DNA of 64,000 nucleotides, taken from assembly GCF_000220395.1 (NCBI RefSeq), contig NW_004085910.1, positions 62,001-126,000 of the forward strand. Reading direction: 5' to 3'. A model generated the notes under the pieces. The model was not told the origin of the DNA. It searched no databases and saw only the letters and a list, made by a program, of their open reading frames with translations. Numbering within the stretch: position 1 is the stretch's first letter; every line of letters starts with the position of its first letter. Position numbers and translations under genes: made by a program. This stretch comes from Ichthyophthirius multifiliis (lineage: Eukaryota; Ciliophora; Oligohymenophorea; Hymenostomatida). This document shows, piece after piece, positions 1 to 16,538 of the stretch.

Positions 1-2206
1 ATATAAAAGCTAAGTAAATTTTAATTATATTTTTTTAATATAACATTTTTTAACTTAAAAAAAGCTTAAACGATGCAAATCGTCTTAATGATTAATATGA
101 AAATGATTTAAAAAGCTTATCTGAAGAAAACAATAGATTAAATAATCTATGTGATTAATTAGCTAAAGATATAACTGTGAAAGATAAAGAGTTAAATAAA
201 TCAAAAAGAATGTAAAAATAATAATAATAATAATAATATTTAAATATATTATAAAATATAAAATAAAATTTTATTTTTAAAGTTTGAATGATAGTATTCA
301 AGAAAAAGAAAATTAATTAAAAGAATTATAATTTTAATAAGAAAATAATAATATATTATATGAAGGTGAAACATAGAAATTAAAATAGATTATAAGTCAA
401 AAAGACAATGAATTAAACTAATTAAAAAGAATGTAAATATATATTTTTTTTTGAATATAAAATATTTAAACAAAAAAAATAAGATTAAATGATAATAATT
501 TAACTAAAGATTAAAAAATAAATGAATTAGAAAATATGTCTTTAGAAAAAATAAAGCAGTATGAAATCTAATGTTAATAATTAAAATAATAAATTTAGTA
601 AAAAGATAATGATATAAACTAATTAAGAAGAAAGTATATTAATAAAATAATAAAAAAAATATTTAAAAAAAAAAAAAAAAATATTTAAAAAAAAAAAAAA
701 AAATATTTAAAAAAAAGCCTAAATGATGTTACCCATCAAAAAGATAATGAATTAAAAGAAATATAAAACTAATTATAAAAAGAAAAGAGAAATTTAGAAA
801 ATTTAATTTAAGAGCTAAAAAATGGAGACTAAGAAAAAGAAATATAATTAGACCAATTAAAAAATTCGTAAAAAAAAAAAAAAAAATTAATAATTTTTTT
901 TTTAAAAAAAAAATAGTTTGAAAGATATTAATAGTTAAAATGAAACTAAAACAAAATAACTAAATGATAAATATGAATAATTATAAAAAGTAAACTTAAA
1001 ATAAAAAGAAGCCTTAAACTTAAAAAATTCATAACTAGAAAAACAACTATTAATTTAATAATAATTAGAATACTAAGTTTCTAGTTTAAAGAAATTAGAA
1101 TAAACTTTATAAAACAAAGAAAATCAACTACAAACGTTCTTATAAAACTTAGATGAATGGAAAAATACATGTGCTAAACAAGAAAAATTAATAGAAGACT
1201 TGGTTAAATATAAAGATTTATGTAGATAACAAGAAAATAAAATTGAGAATCTAATGCAATAAATTGGTAATTTAAATTAAGTTACAAACAATTAATTATT
1301 AGGAGCAAATGAATATAGAAGCTAAATTAGTCAATTGGAAAAAGAAGCTTTCTAAAAGCTTTAATTAGAAGCTTAAATGAAAGAATTAGATGGGGAAATA
1401 ACTATAAAAAATTCAGAAATTTAAGGTTTAAAAGATATGTTATAATAAAAGTCTACTTAAATAAATGGTATTATTTAACAAATATTTATATTAAAAATAT
1501 ATATATATATATATACAAAGGTCTATAAGAAGAGATAAAATAACTCTAAAAACAAATTAATAATTTGAAAAACTATCAAATTAAATCTAATTAATAAGAT
1601 TAACAAATTGAATAACTCAATTAAGCCTTTTAAGAAGAAGATGCCAAAATGTAATTGTTTAAATAATAATAATAACAATAGATAAAACTATTAGAATAAA
1701 AGACTAAGGAATATGAAAATAAAATACTTTAATTAGCAAAAGAAATTGAGAACTTGAATTAAATTCTTGTAAATAAAACTGAAGAAAATGATAAACTTAC
1801 TGATAATATTGAAATTCTTGCAAACGAAATAAATAGATAACATAACCTTTTATAAGAATAAAATTAAGAAATCTAAGAATTATTAATCAGATGTAGTGTT
1901 TTAGAAAAATAATAATTAGTAGTTAATAGAACTAATGAAAAAAATACTCAAAACTATACTAATGAAATTGCAAAATTAAAGAAATTAATTACTCAACTGA
2001 AATAAAAAAATTAATAAATTAAATAATCGCTAGTTAATATTAATGAACTTAATATAAAAATTACTGATTTACATATGCTTTGTTTTACTCTTTTTATTGA
2101 AATCGAATCTTTAAGACATAATGCTCATGAAAAGGAAAGACAACTTGATGAAGTTAAAAGAAATTCGCTTATAGTAATTAATCGCTATTCCGCTGAAAAA
2201 TAATGA
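1..2206 (+). CDS. Coiled-coil protein built from tandemly duplicated exons (3' part; 5' end outside window)
   Basis: The gene enters from upstream. Exons read as 65-211, 283-432, 484-633, 718-867, 917-1467 and 1521-2206, ending at TGA 2204-2206. The first four complete exons are 147, 150, 150 and 150 nt. All are flanked by phase-2 introns, and each encodes about 50 residues starting L-N-D and ending near QKDNEL..LKR, so they are one repeated module. The rest is almost pure heptad coiled coil, rich in Gln (mostly TAA/TAG), Glu, Lys and Leu. The last ~40 residues are less helical and carry conserved-looking Cys, His and Trp-poor sequence. No catalytic domain is visible. A structural role (cytoskeleton, basal body, tether) is inference only. 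It could be any of many ciliate coiled-coil proteins; family identity cannot be named. Confidence 0.8.
661..716 (+). repeat. Intronic short tandem repeat (A-tract plus ATATTT unit)
   Basis: Inside the intron between the third and fourth complete module exons, a unit of about 22 bp (a long A run followed by TATTT) is repeated three times. It lengthens this intron to 84 nt compared with 50-71 nt in its neighbours. Confidence 0.7.
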
Positions 2207-2566
2207 AATAAAATAATATCTTACCCTTATTTATATATATTAATAAAAAAAATAATTCTAATTATAGAATTTATAAACATATAAATGTATTATTTCTATT
2301 AAATTTTATATTAGATGAAAAAATACTATTTATTTTTTATGATTTCAGATTTTTAATAACTTTTATGTGAAAATGCTTTATATTAAAAAAATAATTTTAT
2401 ATTTTTATAATTTAATTTAATAGAAATAAAAATATATTGATTTTTTAATTAAATATCATTTTAAATTTTTATTATATTACAATTTATATTAAAAAACATT
2501 ACTATAAAAAAAATTTTAAAAATATATTTATATATTATTAAAAGCTATTATTTAATAAGTAAAAAT

Positions 2567-5500
2567 ATGTATCGGTAATTTTTATTACATAAAGATGAAA
2601 AAGACATAATTAATTTTATCTTACCAATAAATGTTTAAGAGGAAGGAATAATAAAATAAATTAAATCTTATAAAATATCTAAAATTAAATTAGTATTTAG
2701 TTACTTTCTATATATAATAACAGGAGGAATATTGTATTTATTCACTAGATGGTTTATATCTTTAAAGTTATTTCTTTAAATGACCTAATGTAAAGTGTAA
2801 GAAAGCAATTATTTAAAAATTATTTCAGGTGATAATATAGAAACATTAGAACAAACATCAATAAAAATGTTAAAAATAGAACAAAATGAGGAAAAAAATT
2901 ATTTAGTAAAATAAAATATGTATATACATATTTTAATAATAATAACTAAAAGGTATTTACATATAGATTATATAATTATTATTTTGATATAAATCAAAAT
3001 ATATTTAAACCAATATAATTTGACTTGACATAATATACAAATAATGAAATTCATGCCAAATATGGTAAAGGTATACAAGATTAGCAATAATTTTCACAAC
3101 TTAAAGCCCTTTTTGGGCAAAATAATACAGAAATTCCAACTAAATCATCAATTAAAATACTTATAGATGAGGTTTTATCTCCTTTCTATATGTTTTAGAT
3201 TTTCAGTGTTATTTTATGGATTTTAGAGCCTTATTATTTTTATGCATCAGTTATTTTATTAACTTCTGTAATTTCTGCAGCTTTAGGATTAATAGAAACA
3301 AAAAAAAATTATATAAAATTACAAAAAATGAGTTTTTTTTAAACCAAAGTTACAATTTATAGAGAAATACATGATTTTATATCATAAGTAAAGAAAAAAA
3401 AAATTAATTTAAATAAAAATAAATAAAAAAAAGTAAGATGGATAATTATCAATATCAGAAAACATAAAATCCAAAAAACAAACCATAAGTTCTTTAGAAT
3501 TAGTTCCTGGGGACATAATGGAAATACCCGACGGCTAAATAATGCCATGTGATTTAATAATGTTAAATGGTTCTGCTGTAATAAATGAATCGATGTTAAC
3601 TGGAGAATCAATTCCTATAATAAAATAATCATTACCTTATAACAATAATAAATACAACCCAGATTCAGAAGGTAAGCAAAGTACTATTTTCGCTGGAACC
3701 AAATGTATAGAAACCCGATATTACTTAAAAGGAAAACTACCTGTTTTAGGCCTTGTTATGTAAACTAGTTTTAACACAATGAAAGGATAGTTAGTGAGAT
3801 CTATTTTATATCCAAAATAAAACTCTTTCTAATTTTATGTAGATTCTTTAAAGTTTATTGCTGTATTAGCTATTTTGGCTGTTTTAGGATTCCTGGTGTC
3901 TTTATATTATCAAATTGAAGGATATAAGTAAGATTATATTGCTTTAAAAGATATTATTTTGAACAGTTTTGATCTCATTACTATTACTGTGCCTCCAGCT
4001 CTTCCTACTTGTTTATAGATTGGTATTAGTTGTGCATTACATAGATTGAAAAAGAAAAAAATATTTTGTATTTCCCCACCAAAAGTTAATATTAGTGGAA
4101 AAGTTACAATCATGTGTTTTGACAAAACAGGTTTTTTTAAATATAAAGATATTTTAATTAAAAAATAAAAATATAGGAACTTTAACTGAAGAAGGACTAG
4201 ACATGTATGGAGTCCGTTCAGTTTAATGGAACTAAAAAACAAAAAAAGTTCATTTTACAGACCTAAAATCATCTTGCGATAAATTAGCTGAGATAAAAAA
4301 AAAAGATTAAAACGAAAAATACCCAATAGGAGATCCCGAAATGATACTAAAAGAATGCATGTCAAGTTGCCATGGTTTAACCCGAGTCTAAGGAAATATA
4401 ATCGGGGACCCTTTAGAGGTAAAAATGTTCGAATTTACCGGTTGGGAGCTAATTGAAAGTCAAGAAGGAATGAAATTCGATGATTTGATATTGGCTTAAG
4501 TATAGAGTAAAAATAATAAATTGGATAGTAATAATGAATCAGTTGGAATTTTAAAAAGATTCGAGTTTTCGTCTAAATTATAAAGAATGAGCACAATAGT
4601 TAAAAGTCTCTAAAATCCTCTTTAGAATTAATATAGACTATACGTAAAAGGTTCTCCTGAAAAAATTTATGAACTTTGTAAAAAAGATACTATTCCTGAC
4701 AGTTTTCATAATGTCCTTGATTTTTATGCTACTAAAGGTTTCAGAGTACTCGGTTTCGGAGTTAGAACTCTCAAATTAAATTACAGATAAATATAAAAAG
4801 TAGAAAGGGATGAAATAGAAAAAGACCTGACTTTTGTAGGATTAATTATTATGGAAAACAAACTAAAAGAAATCACTAGCTAAATCATCAATGAGCTTTA
4901 ATAAGCCAATATTCGTACTATTATGGTCACTGGAGATAATCCTTTAACAGCTATAAGTGTAGGTAGATAATGTAATATAATACATGAAAAAGCAAGGGTT
5001 TATTTTGGAGATTTATAGGATGAAACAGACTAAATAATCTGGAAAGACTTCGATCATTCTGAGAAAATTTTAAATAAAGAGAATTTAGAGCCAGTTGGAG
5101 GCATAGAGCCCTACCAAGAAGAAGAAGGTGTGGAAGAAATAAAGTAAGAAAAAGAACTTTTAGAATGTATAAAATAAATTGATAATAACAAAAAACTATC
5201 CGAATATAACAAGAAAATATCCATAAATCAAGTGCGTGAAAGATACAAAGTAAATGACTAAGACCGCAGCAAAAGTTTTGATATAATGCGAAACATTAGC
5301 AAAAGAGAAAGCTTATATCATTAAATGGTCGAAAGTAAAGAAAATATTGAGATTTATAGCCAATCAGATGCCGAAGACATCAATATTCCTTGGGTTAATT
5401 TAGAAAATTTTACTCTGGCAATTACTGGGAGGGCTTTTTCCAAAATGTATAACTAGTCGATTTCGGATAATAAAAAATAATAATAATTATTTAGAGAAAT

Positions 5501-6705
5501 GTTAAATCGAACTTAAATTTTCGCCAGAATGAAGCCCGAAGAAAAAGCTTAGCTACTCCAATCTTTATAAAACCTTCCACATAAGCCCACTTGTGGAATG
5601 TGTGGAGATGGTGCTAATGATTGCGGGGCTTTAAAAACTGCTGATATTGGAGTTTCCCTTTCAGATGCTGAGGCTTCTATTGCTGCACCATTTACTTCTA
5701 AAATACAAGATATTAGTTGTATAATATAGGTATTGATTGAAGGAAGAGCAGCGTTGGTTACAAGTTTTTCTTGCTTTAAGTTTATGGCTTTATATTCTAT
5801 GATTTAATTTGTTTGTACTACTTTATTATTTACTGTAGGATCTTTGCCTGCAGATCTATAATTTTTGTATTGGGATGTATTCATTATACTTCCTTTGGCC
5901 TTTCTTATGGGACTTACAGAAGCTTATCCGGTTTTGTCAAAGTAAGTTCCAGGGTCTAGTTTAGTATCTTTTTAAGTTTTATTTTCTGTTATTGGATAGA
6001 GCGTTATTTTTGCAATATTCTAGGTATTTTTTCGTTTTTTTATGCATCTTTTTACTAATTCTTATTTTTTTTTATTTAAAAGACAATTATTTTATTTATT
6101 ATTTAAGCTTAAAGTTGGTATCTTCCAATGATTGATATACATGGAGTTAACTATTAAAACGATATGAAAGATGATAATAAAGAAGATATAAGAAAAATAT
6201 GTTATGAATCTAGTGTATCTATTATTATTTTAATTTAAATATTACTACTTTATTTATTTATTTTTAGATTCTTTTCTATACCAATAATTTCTAGTATATA
6301 ATTTCTTGCTTAGCTTTTTCTATTGGAAAACCTTTTAAAAAACCTTTTTATACTAATAAATATTTCACAGGTTCTCTAATAGCAATATTAATAATTTCTT
6401 TATACATACAAGTAATTCCAGATTAATAAACTATAGATTACCTTGATGTTAAATAAATAAATTTTTTATTTATTTTATATTTTTTTTTATAAAAAAAAAA
6501 GATATTTACTGAAGTAAAATATTAAAATGGTTAAATAGCAAAAAAAATGCCTTAATATTGGACTATTATTTTTTTAGTATTCAGTTTAGCTAATTACGTT
6601 ATTAGCGTTTTTTTCGAGAAACATTTAGTGCCTTTATTCACTTATAAATATAAAAATAGAAAAAACAATAGAAATAATTAAAATTAGAATTCTTAAATAA
6701 ATTGA
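2567..6705 (+). CDS. P5B-type P-type ATPase (ATP13A-like polyamine/cation transporter)
   Basis: A P-type ATPase of the P5B class; animal relatives (ATP13A2/3) are endolysosomal polyamine exporters. The N-terminus has a membrane hairpin followed by the P5 motif ...FKPIQFDLT. The actuator loop has LVPGD and TGES. TM4 has the P5B signature PPALPT. The phosphorylation site is DKTGT, the nucleotide domain has KGSPE, and the hinge has MVTGDNP and [13 protein letters not shown]. The last TM hairpins follow, ending at TGA 6703-6705. Introns placed by frame: 2906-2952, 3388-3433, 4131-4176, 6024-6082, 6215-6267 and 6448-6501 (46-59 nt). The third splits the DKTGT codons. The start ATG at 2567 is the first in frame after an A/T spacer. 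All key residues are present, so it should be active. The substrate is not visible in the sequence. Confidence 0.93.
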
Positions 6706-6924
6706 TATTCTGAAAAGATATAAAATTAATTAAAAAATTAAATTAAATTTAAATATTTAATAAATATAATAAAATAATTTAATATCGTATAAAATTTTCT
6801 AATTTTTATTTATAAAATAAAATCACATAATATTTTTTTTATATAAAAACATTATTTTTTAAAACTATTAAAAACCACAATTTAATATATTTATTATATA
6901 ATATTTTTGCTAAAAAAATATAGT

Positions 6925-9937
<3,013 letters not shown>

Positions 9938-10458
9938 TAAAATTAAAAAGTATTAAAATAATTATATATATTAATTTAATTAAAATTATTAAAAATATAT
10001 TTAAAATTAAAACTCTTTATAAAATATATAATAATAATACTATTATATATATCTTACTACTTTAAAAATAAATTGTAACATATCTTCATATGCTAAAAAT
10101 GATATAAACAGAATAATAAAAATCTTATTTTTGATTAAAACAAAAGTTAAATTATTGCATATATTTCGAAAAATGAATATCTTTATAAATGTTATTTTAA
10201 TATAAAAAACTTATGTAAAGTTTATTTAAGAACCGTTTAAATATTAATTTTTAAAAAAGATTTAATTATTTTGTTTATTTTAAATATTTTATAAAATAAC
10301 ATAAAATTATTTAAATATACTAAATCTTATATTAATATAATTATTTTTTTAAAATTAAACATTATAGATAAATAACATTAAATTTATATTAATAAAAATA
10401 TAACTATTTTTATTCACAAACAAAAAAAAGTTTAAAGCTAAAAAGTAAAAAAAAGATA
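9938..10458. other. Divergent intergenic spacer
   Basis: About 520 bp of A/T-rich DNA between the 5' ends of the PI4K gene (-) and the VHS-like gene (+). It must hold both promoters. I see no reading frame, repeat or recognisable factor site in it. Confidence 0.6.
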
Positions 10459-11940
10459 ATGTCCTAATAAGAAATTATAAATTTTCTTTCAAACTAAGAT
10501 TAATATAAGCAAGAATCAAGAATATATAAAAAAGGTGTTATTAATAATAATTAGAATATAGTGTTTTTATTAGTTGATACAATCAAAAATATAATTGAAT
10601 AAAAAAATAGTTTTTCAGCTATAATATAATTAAATGCAATTCGTTTATTGAAAGAATGTTTTGAACTTTAAAATAATAATAATTTTATAGAATTAGTTGG
10701 ATAGAAAATATTGCCGATAATGAATAGAATAGCTATATTTAAAAAAGAAATACATAAAGATGATAGAGGTAAAGAATATTTTATTGAAAAAGAAACAGAT
10801 GATTAAAATTTAGTTATAATAGGAAATTCCTTTTTAAGAATAGTTTTGGAATGTATATACGTTTGGGCTTAATGGATGTAATAAGGTTCTTGTTTTTATA
10901 AAGTTTATTCGAATTTAGTAAATGAATAAGTAAAATTTCCATCTGAATTTTATTATTTTAAAACAGAAGTTTTGAATTTAACATTATAATAATTTCGTGA
11001 AAATAAAATGAATGAATTATAAAAATAAAAAAAGTAAAATTCGGACTAAATATTAAACTAATAAATAATGGAAAGTAATTGTAATTAATAATTATTATTA
11101 GTAATAGAATAAAAAGAAGAAAAATAATTAAAACTTTTCTTATAAAACCAATAAGATTTAAAATAGCAATTAAAATAACATTTATAATAGTAAGAAAATT
11201 ATAAAGAAAATGAAGACTAATTGATTTTTTTTTTAAACAATATGTAGAGCTCTTATGATTAATATAAAAATATGATTAATTCTTATACAAATAATCTTGA
11301 AGTTTAAAATCAAGAGCTTTATATAAATATATAATAAGAAATTTAATTTTATCATAAATTCTAATCTTATATGAACGAATTATAATAAAATCGAATTGGT
11401 TTTAATGATTTTAAGACTTCTTTGTTATCCAATTTTTAAATTTAAAATATTTCTAATAATTTTATAGAAAATAAATAAACTTAAACATAAAATATTTAGC
11501 CTAAAGAAGAAAGTTAATACAATAAATAATTGCAAAAATATTAAGAATTCAAAAGTTAAAAAAAATAAGGAATTTCTATTTATATTTAATAAAGTTAAAT
11601 AAATAATAAAAAAATGAATCTAAGATCATCTAATTAATCGACAAAGATAAATAATTTGATTTAATTAGAATCTAATTTATCAAATTTTAATATAAAAAGT
11701 TCTTAGAAGGCTAAACCTTTAATAAATAAAAGATCTAGTTTTTTATAGTGTTCATAATAAACTGCTTTGTTTGAATAAAATATTAATTAAGATAATTTTC
11801 TAAATGATTAAATCTTATAAGCTTTATAAGAAAAAGATTATTATAAAAATCTTTATTTTTAAGCTTAAAAAGATTTAGATAATTTTAATAGATAGCATGA
11901 TGATATGTTAAAAAAGATAGAAATATAAAAGCAATTATGA
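10459..11940 (+). CDS. VHS/ENTH-like N-terminal domain with Gln-rich coiled coil
   Basis: A single uninterrupted frame of 493 codons (ATG 10459, TGA 11938-11940). Residues ~20-170 form an all-helical domain: NIVFLLVDTIKN, then a helix with NAIRLLKECFE, then ILPIMNRIAIFKK, then a last helix with VLECIYVWAQWM. The order and spacing recall VHS domains of trafficking adaptors, where the penultimate helix gives ...LRLLE.C and a later helix contains a Trp. The remaining ~320 residues are Gln/Asn-rich coiled coil and linker (MNELQQNR..., then a final helix ...MLKKIEIQKQL). No GAT or clathrin-box motif is obvious. A role in membrane traffic or scaffolding is inference; the VHS call is structural pattern only. 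There is no intron, unlike most neighbours. Confidence 0.7.
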
Positions 11941-12668
11941 AGATTAGCTTTTTAAAATAAATAGCAAAAATACTTTTTAAAATATATTTTTTAATATAAA
12001 ATAAATTATATTATTAATATATATATACATAATTTCAAAAATATTTGTCTGAATTTTTATATTAATTTTAATGTATAATAAAAAAAAAATATATAATATA
12101 AATAAAATTTAATTTTTAATTATATAAATTATATAAATATTATTTTTTTTATTTTTATTTTTTATATAGAAAATTAGAAAAAATTATTTTAATCTTAAAT
12201 ATTTCAAATAAAAAAAAATATAATTTATATATAAGCATAAATTATTAAATTCATTTTTTATTAAATTATTTTTAATTTTATAATAAATTTAAATTAAAAG
12301 AAATTAATTTTTTATTTATAATTTTGTAATAGTACTTAAGAAGATTTCAAATAATATAAGTAGTATTAAATTTAAACAACATAATAATGATTCTTAATAA
12401 TAGATAGCATTTTATTATTTTTTAATTATTTTTATTTATTTTATAATAAATATTCAGTAAAGCAAAACTATAAATCTATTAATTTTATTTATATATTTTT
12501 ACTTTTAAAGCCATAATATTTTACTAAACTCAATTTCGAAATAAATAACATATTGAAATTAAGTATTTAGTATTAAACTTTTTATTCTTTATAATAAATA
12601 AGATTGCATAATATTTTAAAAATATTTAATTAAAACACTTAAAAGCTTCTTATTTGAAAATAGAGTAT
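11941..12668. other. Intergenic spacer
   Basis: About 730 bp of A/T tracts between two genes transcribed in the same direction. No frame with protein-like composition, RNA gene or repeat was seen. Confidence 0.6.
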
Positions 12669-15535
12669 ATGATATTATTTTAATTATGGTTCATCTTTTA
12701 TTCATTATCAATATTAAATTTTACGTATAAAATAGGCTATTTTAATCCAATAATTTTTCTTTTTGTTATGTATGTTTCTGAAGTAATATCATTTATTTTA
12801 ATTCTGGATGGAATACTTATGATACTTTTAAACTTTATGTTTAGCTATTTTATTATATTTGCTACAATTATTTAACTGAATTTTGATTAAATATTTGATA
12901 TATTATTTTTAATTATTAGTATAATATATTAATTTGTTTTATTATGGTTTATATAGACTTTTATAAATGAATTTCAAAAATAAGTTGATATTATAAATAA
13001 CTTTAATTAATAATTAGAATTTCGAAAATAAATATATAATAGAGAATCTTTTTAAGAATAAGCACCAATAAATGCGCAACAAATAAAAAAGATAAGCGAA
13101 TAAACTTTAAAAGACGAATGCTCAAAAATAAAAAATTAATATAAATATAATGAATCAATATAATAATTTAAGAAATAATAAAAGAAAGTCCTATAATAAT
13201 CTAATTAGGATAAAATAGTAAAAAGCAATAATTAATTAATGCTATAAGATAAGGTAGAAAATAAATAATTTGACCATACAAATATTTTAAACAATTTAGA
13301 ATAAGCAATATTTGTATTCATATTAGAAACATAACAAATAAGCTTTTTAAATAAAAAAGCTAATTAAATATTAAATTAGAATGAGTTTATGAACTTTAAT
13401 GATATATTAAGTAATATTAATATCAAAAGCTTTAGTAAAAAGTGTTAAGAAAATTTGTTAAAAGTTAATTTTAATTCTATGCAAGTGAGTGATTCTTAAT
13501 TTATGATAGGAGGAAATTAAACTAGAAATTCAGTAAATATTTAAAGCATAATAAAAATAAGTAAAGATAATTAATAATTAGAAGAATAAAATTAAGAAAA
13601 ATAATTAAATTTATTACAATTTTTATAATAAAGTAAATAATTTTATTTGTATTTTATTTAATTATTTTTTTAAAGTATAAGAAAACCTAAGTTCATGTAA
13701 TTAAAATTAAGATGGTTTAATGTTTGAAATTGAAAATTATAAATTTTAGAATATAAATCTATTATCCGATTTAAATTTTATTAAAATTATTATTTAAGAA
13801 AATAAATAAGTAATATTATCAATAGAAAGCATCTAATAAACATAAAAATATTAAAAATAATAAGTAGCAAAATAAATTTAATAAAGAATGCTTTAAACTA
13901 TATCCCATGAACTTGGAACTTATTTAAATATACTTAATAGTTCTTTATAGGCATGTATGTATGAAGATACAATACCTTAGGAAATAAAAAGTAATTTACA
14001 TTTTTAATTATTTTTTATAAAATAATAAAGGGGATTATTTAGACTAATGTATTTCTAGTGTTGATTTAATTAATTTCCTTGTTTAAGATTTTAGAGATTA
14101 TTAAGATATTTTAAATAATAAATTAAAAATCAAAAATGTAGAAGTAAATATAATTTAACTTGTGCAAGAAACAATAAATTTATTTATAAAATAAGCAAAT
14201 GATAAATAAATATAAATCTAAAATATAGTAAAAAATAAAATTCCTTAAATTATATATATTGATAAAACTAAATTTTAACAAATTCTTGTAAACTTAATTT
14301 CAAATTCTTTAAAGTTTTCTCCTTAAAATTCTTCGATATAAACATTTCTAGAATAAAAAAACGGTTAAATTATTTTTAGTATTCAAGATTAAGGAATAGG
14401 AATGACTAAAAAAGAAAAAGAAAGATTATAATATTTACTAAAAGAAGGATTTACAGAAGAAAGAATATCCAAAAATTCTTCAGGATACGGATTTGGTCTA
14501 TCAGTGAGTAATATTTTAATTTAAAAATTAAACAAATCAGATAATGCAAATAATAAATAGTAAGGACTAAATTTTAATTCAGAAAAATAAAAAGGCTGTT
14601 TTTTTTATTTTTCAATTAGTTATATAGAATAAAATAATTTATAAAGTAATTCCATTAATAATCCAACAATAATAAATATTAATGATAATGAATATATTTA
14701 GATATAAAGTAATTCACCTAACAAATAAAAATCAAAAAGAAATACATAAATAAAGTAGCTTTTATTAAGTTAATTACAAATAAAAGCATCTGAAAAAGGA
14801 AGTATCAATTTGGATTAAGAAAACAAAGAAATAATAAATACTGTAAAAAAAAAATTACGAGAATTTGATAAATAGCTTTCATTTGTAAATGAAAATAATT
14901 AAATATAGTAAATATAAGCATTTAGATAATAATCCAAAACATAATTAAGCAATATTTAATAAATATCTCTTTTTGGTCCTTAAATATCTATAGATCTTGA
15001 TAATTAAGAAATTTGTAATATTTAATCATCTGATGATGATATTTAGGAAATTCAGAAAGTAAGGAGCACAAAAAAAATAACTAAATCAATTTATGTACTT
15101 AACCAATATAATGATATTCCCTATATTTTAATTGTAGATGATACATAAACTAATCATAATAGTTTACAAATATTTTTAAATAAAGTATTTAATTTTCCTT
15201 TAGAAAATATAGTTCATGCATATAATGGTATGGAAGGAGTTTCTTAATTTTTAATTTATTAAGGTAAATTAAAATTAATTTTTATGGATATTAATATGCC
15301 TATTATGGATGGAATGGCTGCCACTTAAAAAATAAGAAATATACTCTAAATGTAAGTAAATAGTTAAAGTCAAACTAAAATAATTGCATATACTGCTTAC
15401 AATGATCCTGAAACTGAAAAAGAATGTTTTAATCAAGGATTTGATTATTATTTAAGTAAACCTGTAAGTAAATAAAGCTTAGAATAAGTTTTATTTGAAA
15501 ATAATATATTGTAAATATTGGAATCACATCATTGA
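12669..15535 (+). CDS. Membrane hybrid sensor histidine kinase with C-terminal receiver
   Basis: Two-component signalling protein of about 927 residues. The first ~100 residues make four or five hydrophobic helices (MILFQLWFIFYSL... onward). A coiled linker and a PAS-like stretch precede the dimerisation helix MLQTISHELGT, with the phospho-acceptor His near residue 397. The ATPase domain has the N box LVNLISNSLKFS, G1 box DQGIGM and G2 box GYGFGLSVSN. After a long Q/N/S-rich linker comes a receiver domain: the acidic pair in LIVDDT, phospho-acceptor Asp in FMDINMPIMDG, Thr in IAYTAY, and Lys in YLSKPVS. Introns are 13633-13675 (43 nt) and 13991-14030 (40 nt). Stop TGA is 15533-15535. All catalytic residues are present. 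Such hybrid kinases are expanded in ciliates. The ligand is unknown; the phosphate may pass to a separate HPt protein not in this window. Confidence 0.93.
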
Positions 15536-16118
15536 TATAAATTAATCAATTATTTAATTACAATTAATTATAATATTAAAAATCTGCTATTTAATTATTT
15601 TTTCACTTTAAAATTAGTGAATTGTATTGAAAAAAAATATCTATTTAAAAAAAAATTATGATATTCATTAACTTTAATAAATATAAAAAAATATAATAAT
15701 ATTTATTTTTTATAAATTTAATAATTTTTCAAATTATAAATAGAAAAAGACTTGATTTTCTAAAATTTACTCTAATCATTCTGATATTTTATAAAATTTT
15801 TTTATAAGTTTATTCTATGTTTCATATATTATATTATTTATATGACTTCATTTAAAAGCTTTTTCTAATATATGTAAAATTAATCATATTTTAAAATTAA
15901 TTTGATAAATTAAAATATAAAATCTAGTTCATTATATCAATAAATTATTTTTTAAGATTTATAAAATTTATCTTATTATTAAATATCTAAAAAATATGAT
16001 ATAACTTAATAAAAAAAAAAAATATAAATAATAAAAATAATAGATTAAAATTAATTAATTAAAAATAAAAAATTATTTAAACAAAACTAATCTAAATATA
16101 TAATAAATCAAATATTAA
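15536..16118. other. Convergent intergenic spacer
   Basis: About 580 bp of A/T-rich DNA between the 3' ends of the histidine kinase (+) and the glyoxalase-like gene (-). Nothing else is recognisable. Confidence 0.6.
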
Positions 16119-16505
16119 TCAAAGATTATTATTTTATTAAAAGAAAACTTATTACAATTTTTTGATAGCTTTAAAAGCTGATATTTAATCTTTAACTTCT
16201 AATATATTTTAAATATATTTTTCATGAATTCTAAGATAGGGATTACAGCTTTTTTCTTCAATTAAACTGCTTGGTAAGATATGGTTTTATTAATTATTTA
16301 GAGCCTCTTAAACTAATTAAATTTTAGAATTAATTACATTATTATTAGGGTCTAAAGCTTTAGAAAAAATTAAATTTTTTAATTCTCCATCTCTTCCTGG
16401 GAAAACCAAACTTTCATTAGGAAAAGCCTTTAATTTAAATAATGATTAAACAAATTTTAATGCGTTAAATTCTTCAAAATCTCCTAAGGAACTGAAAAAT
16501 AATAA

Positions 16506-16538
<33 letters not shown>

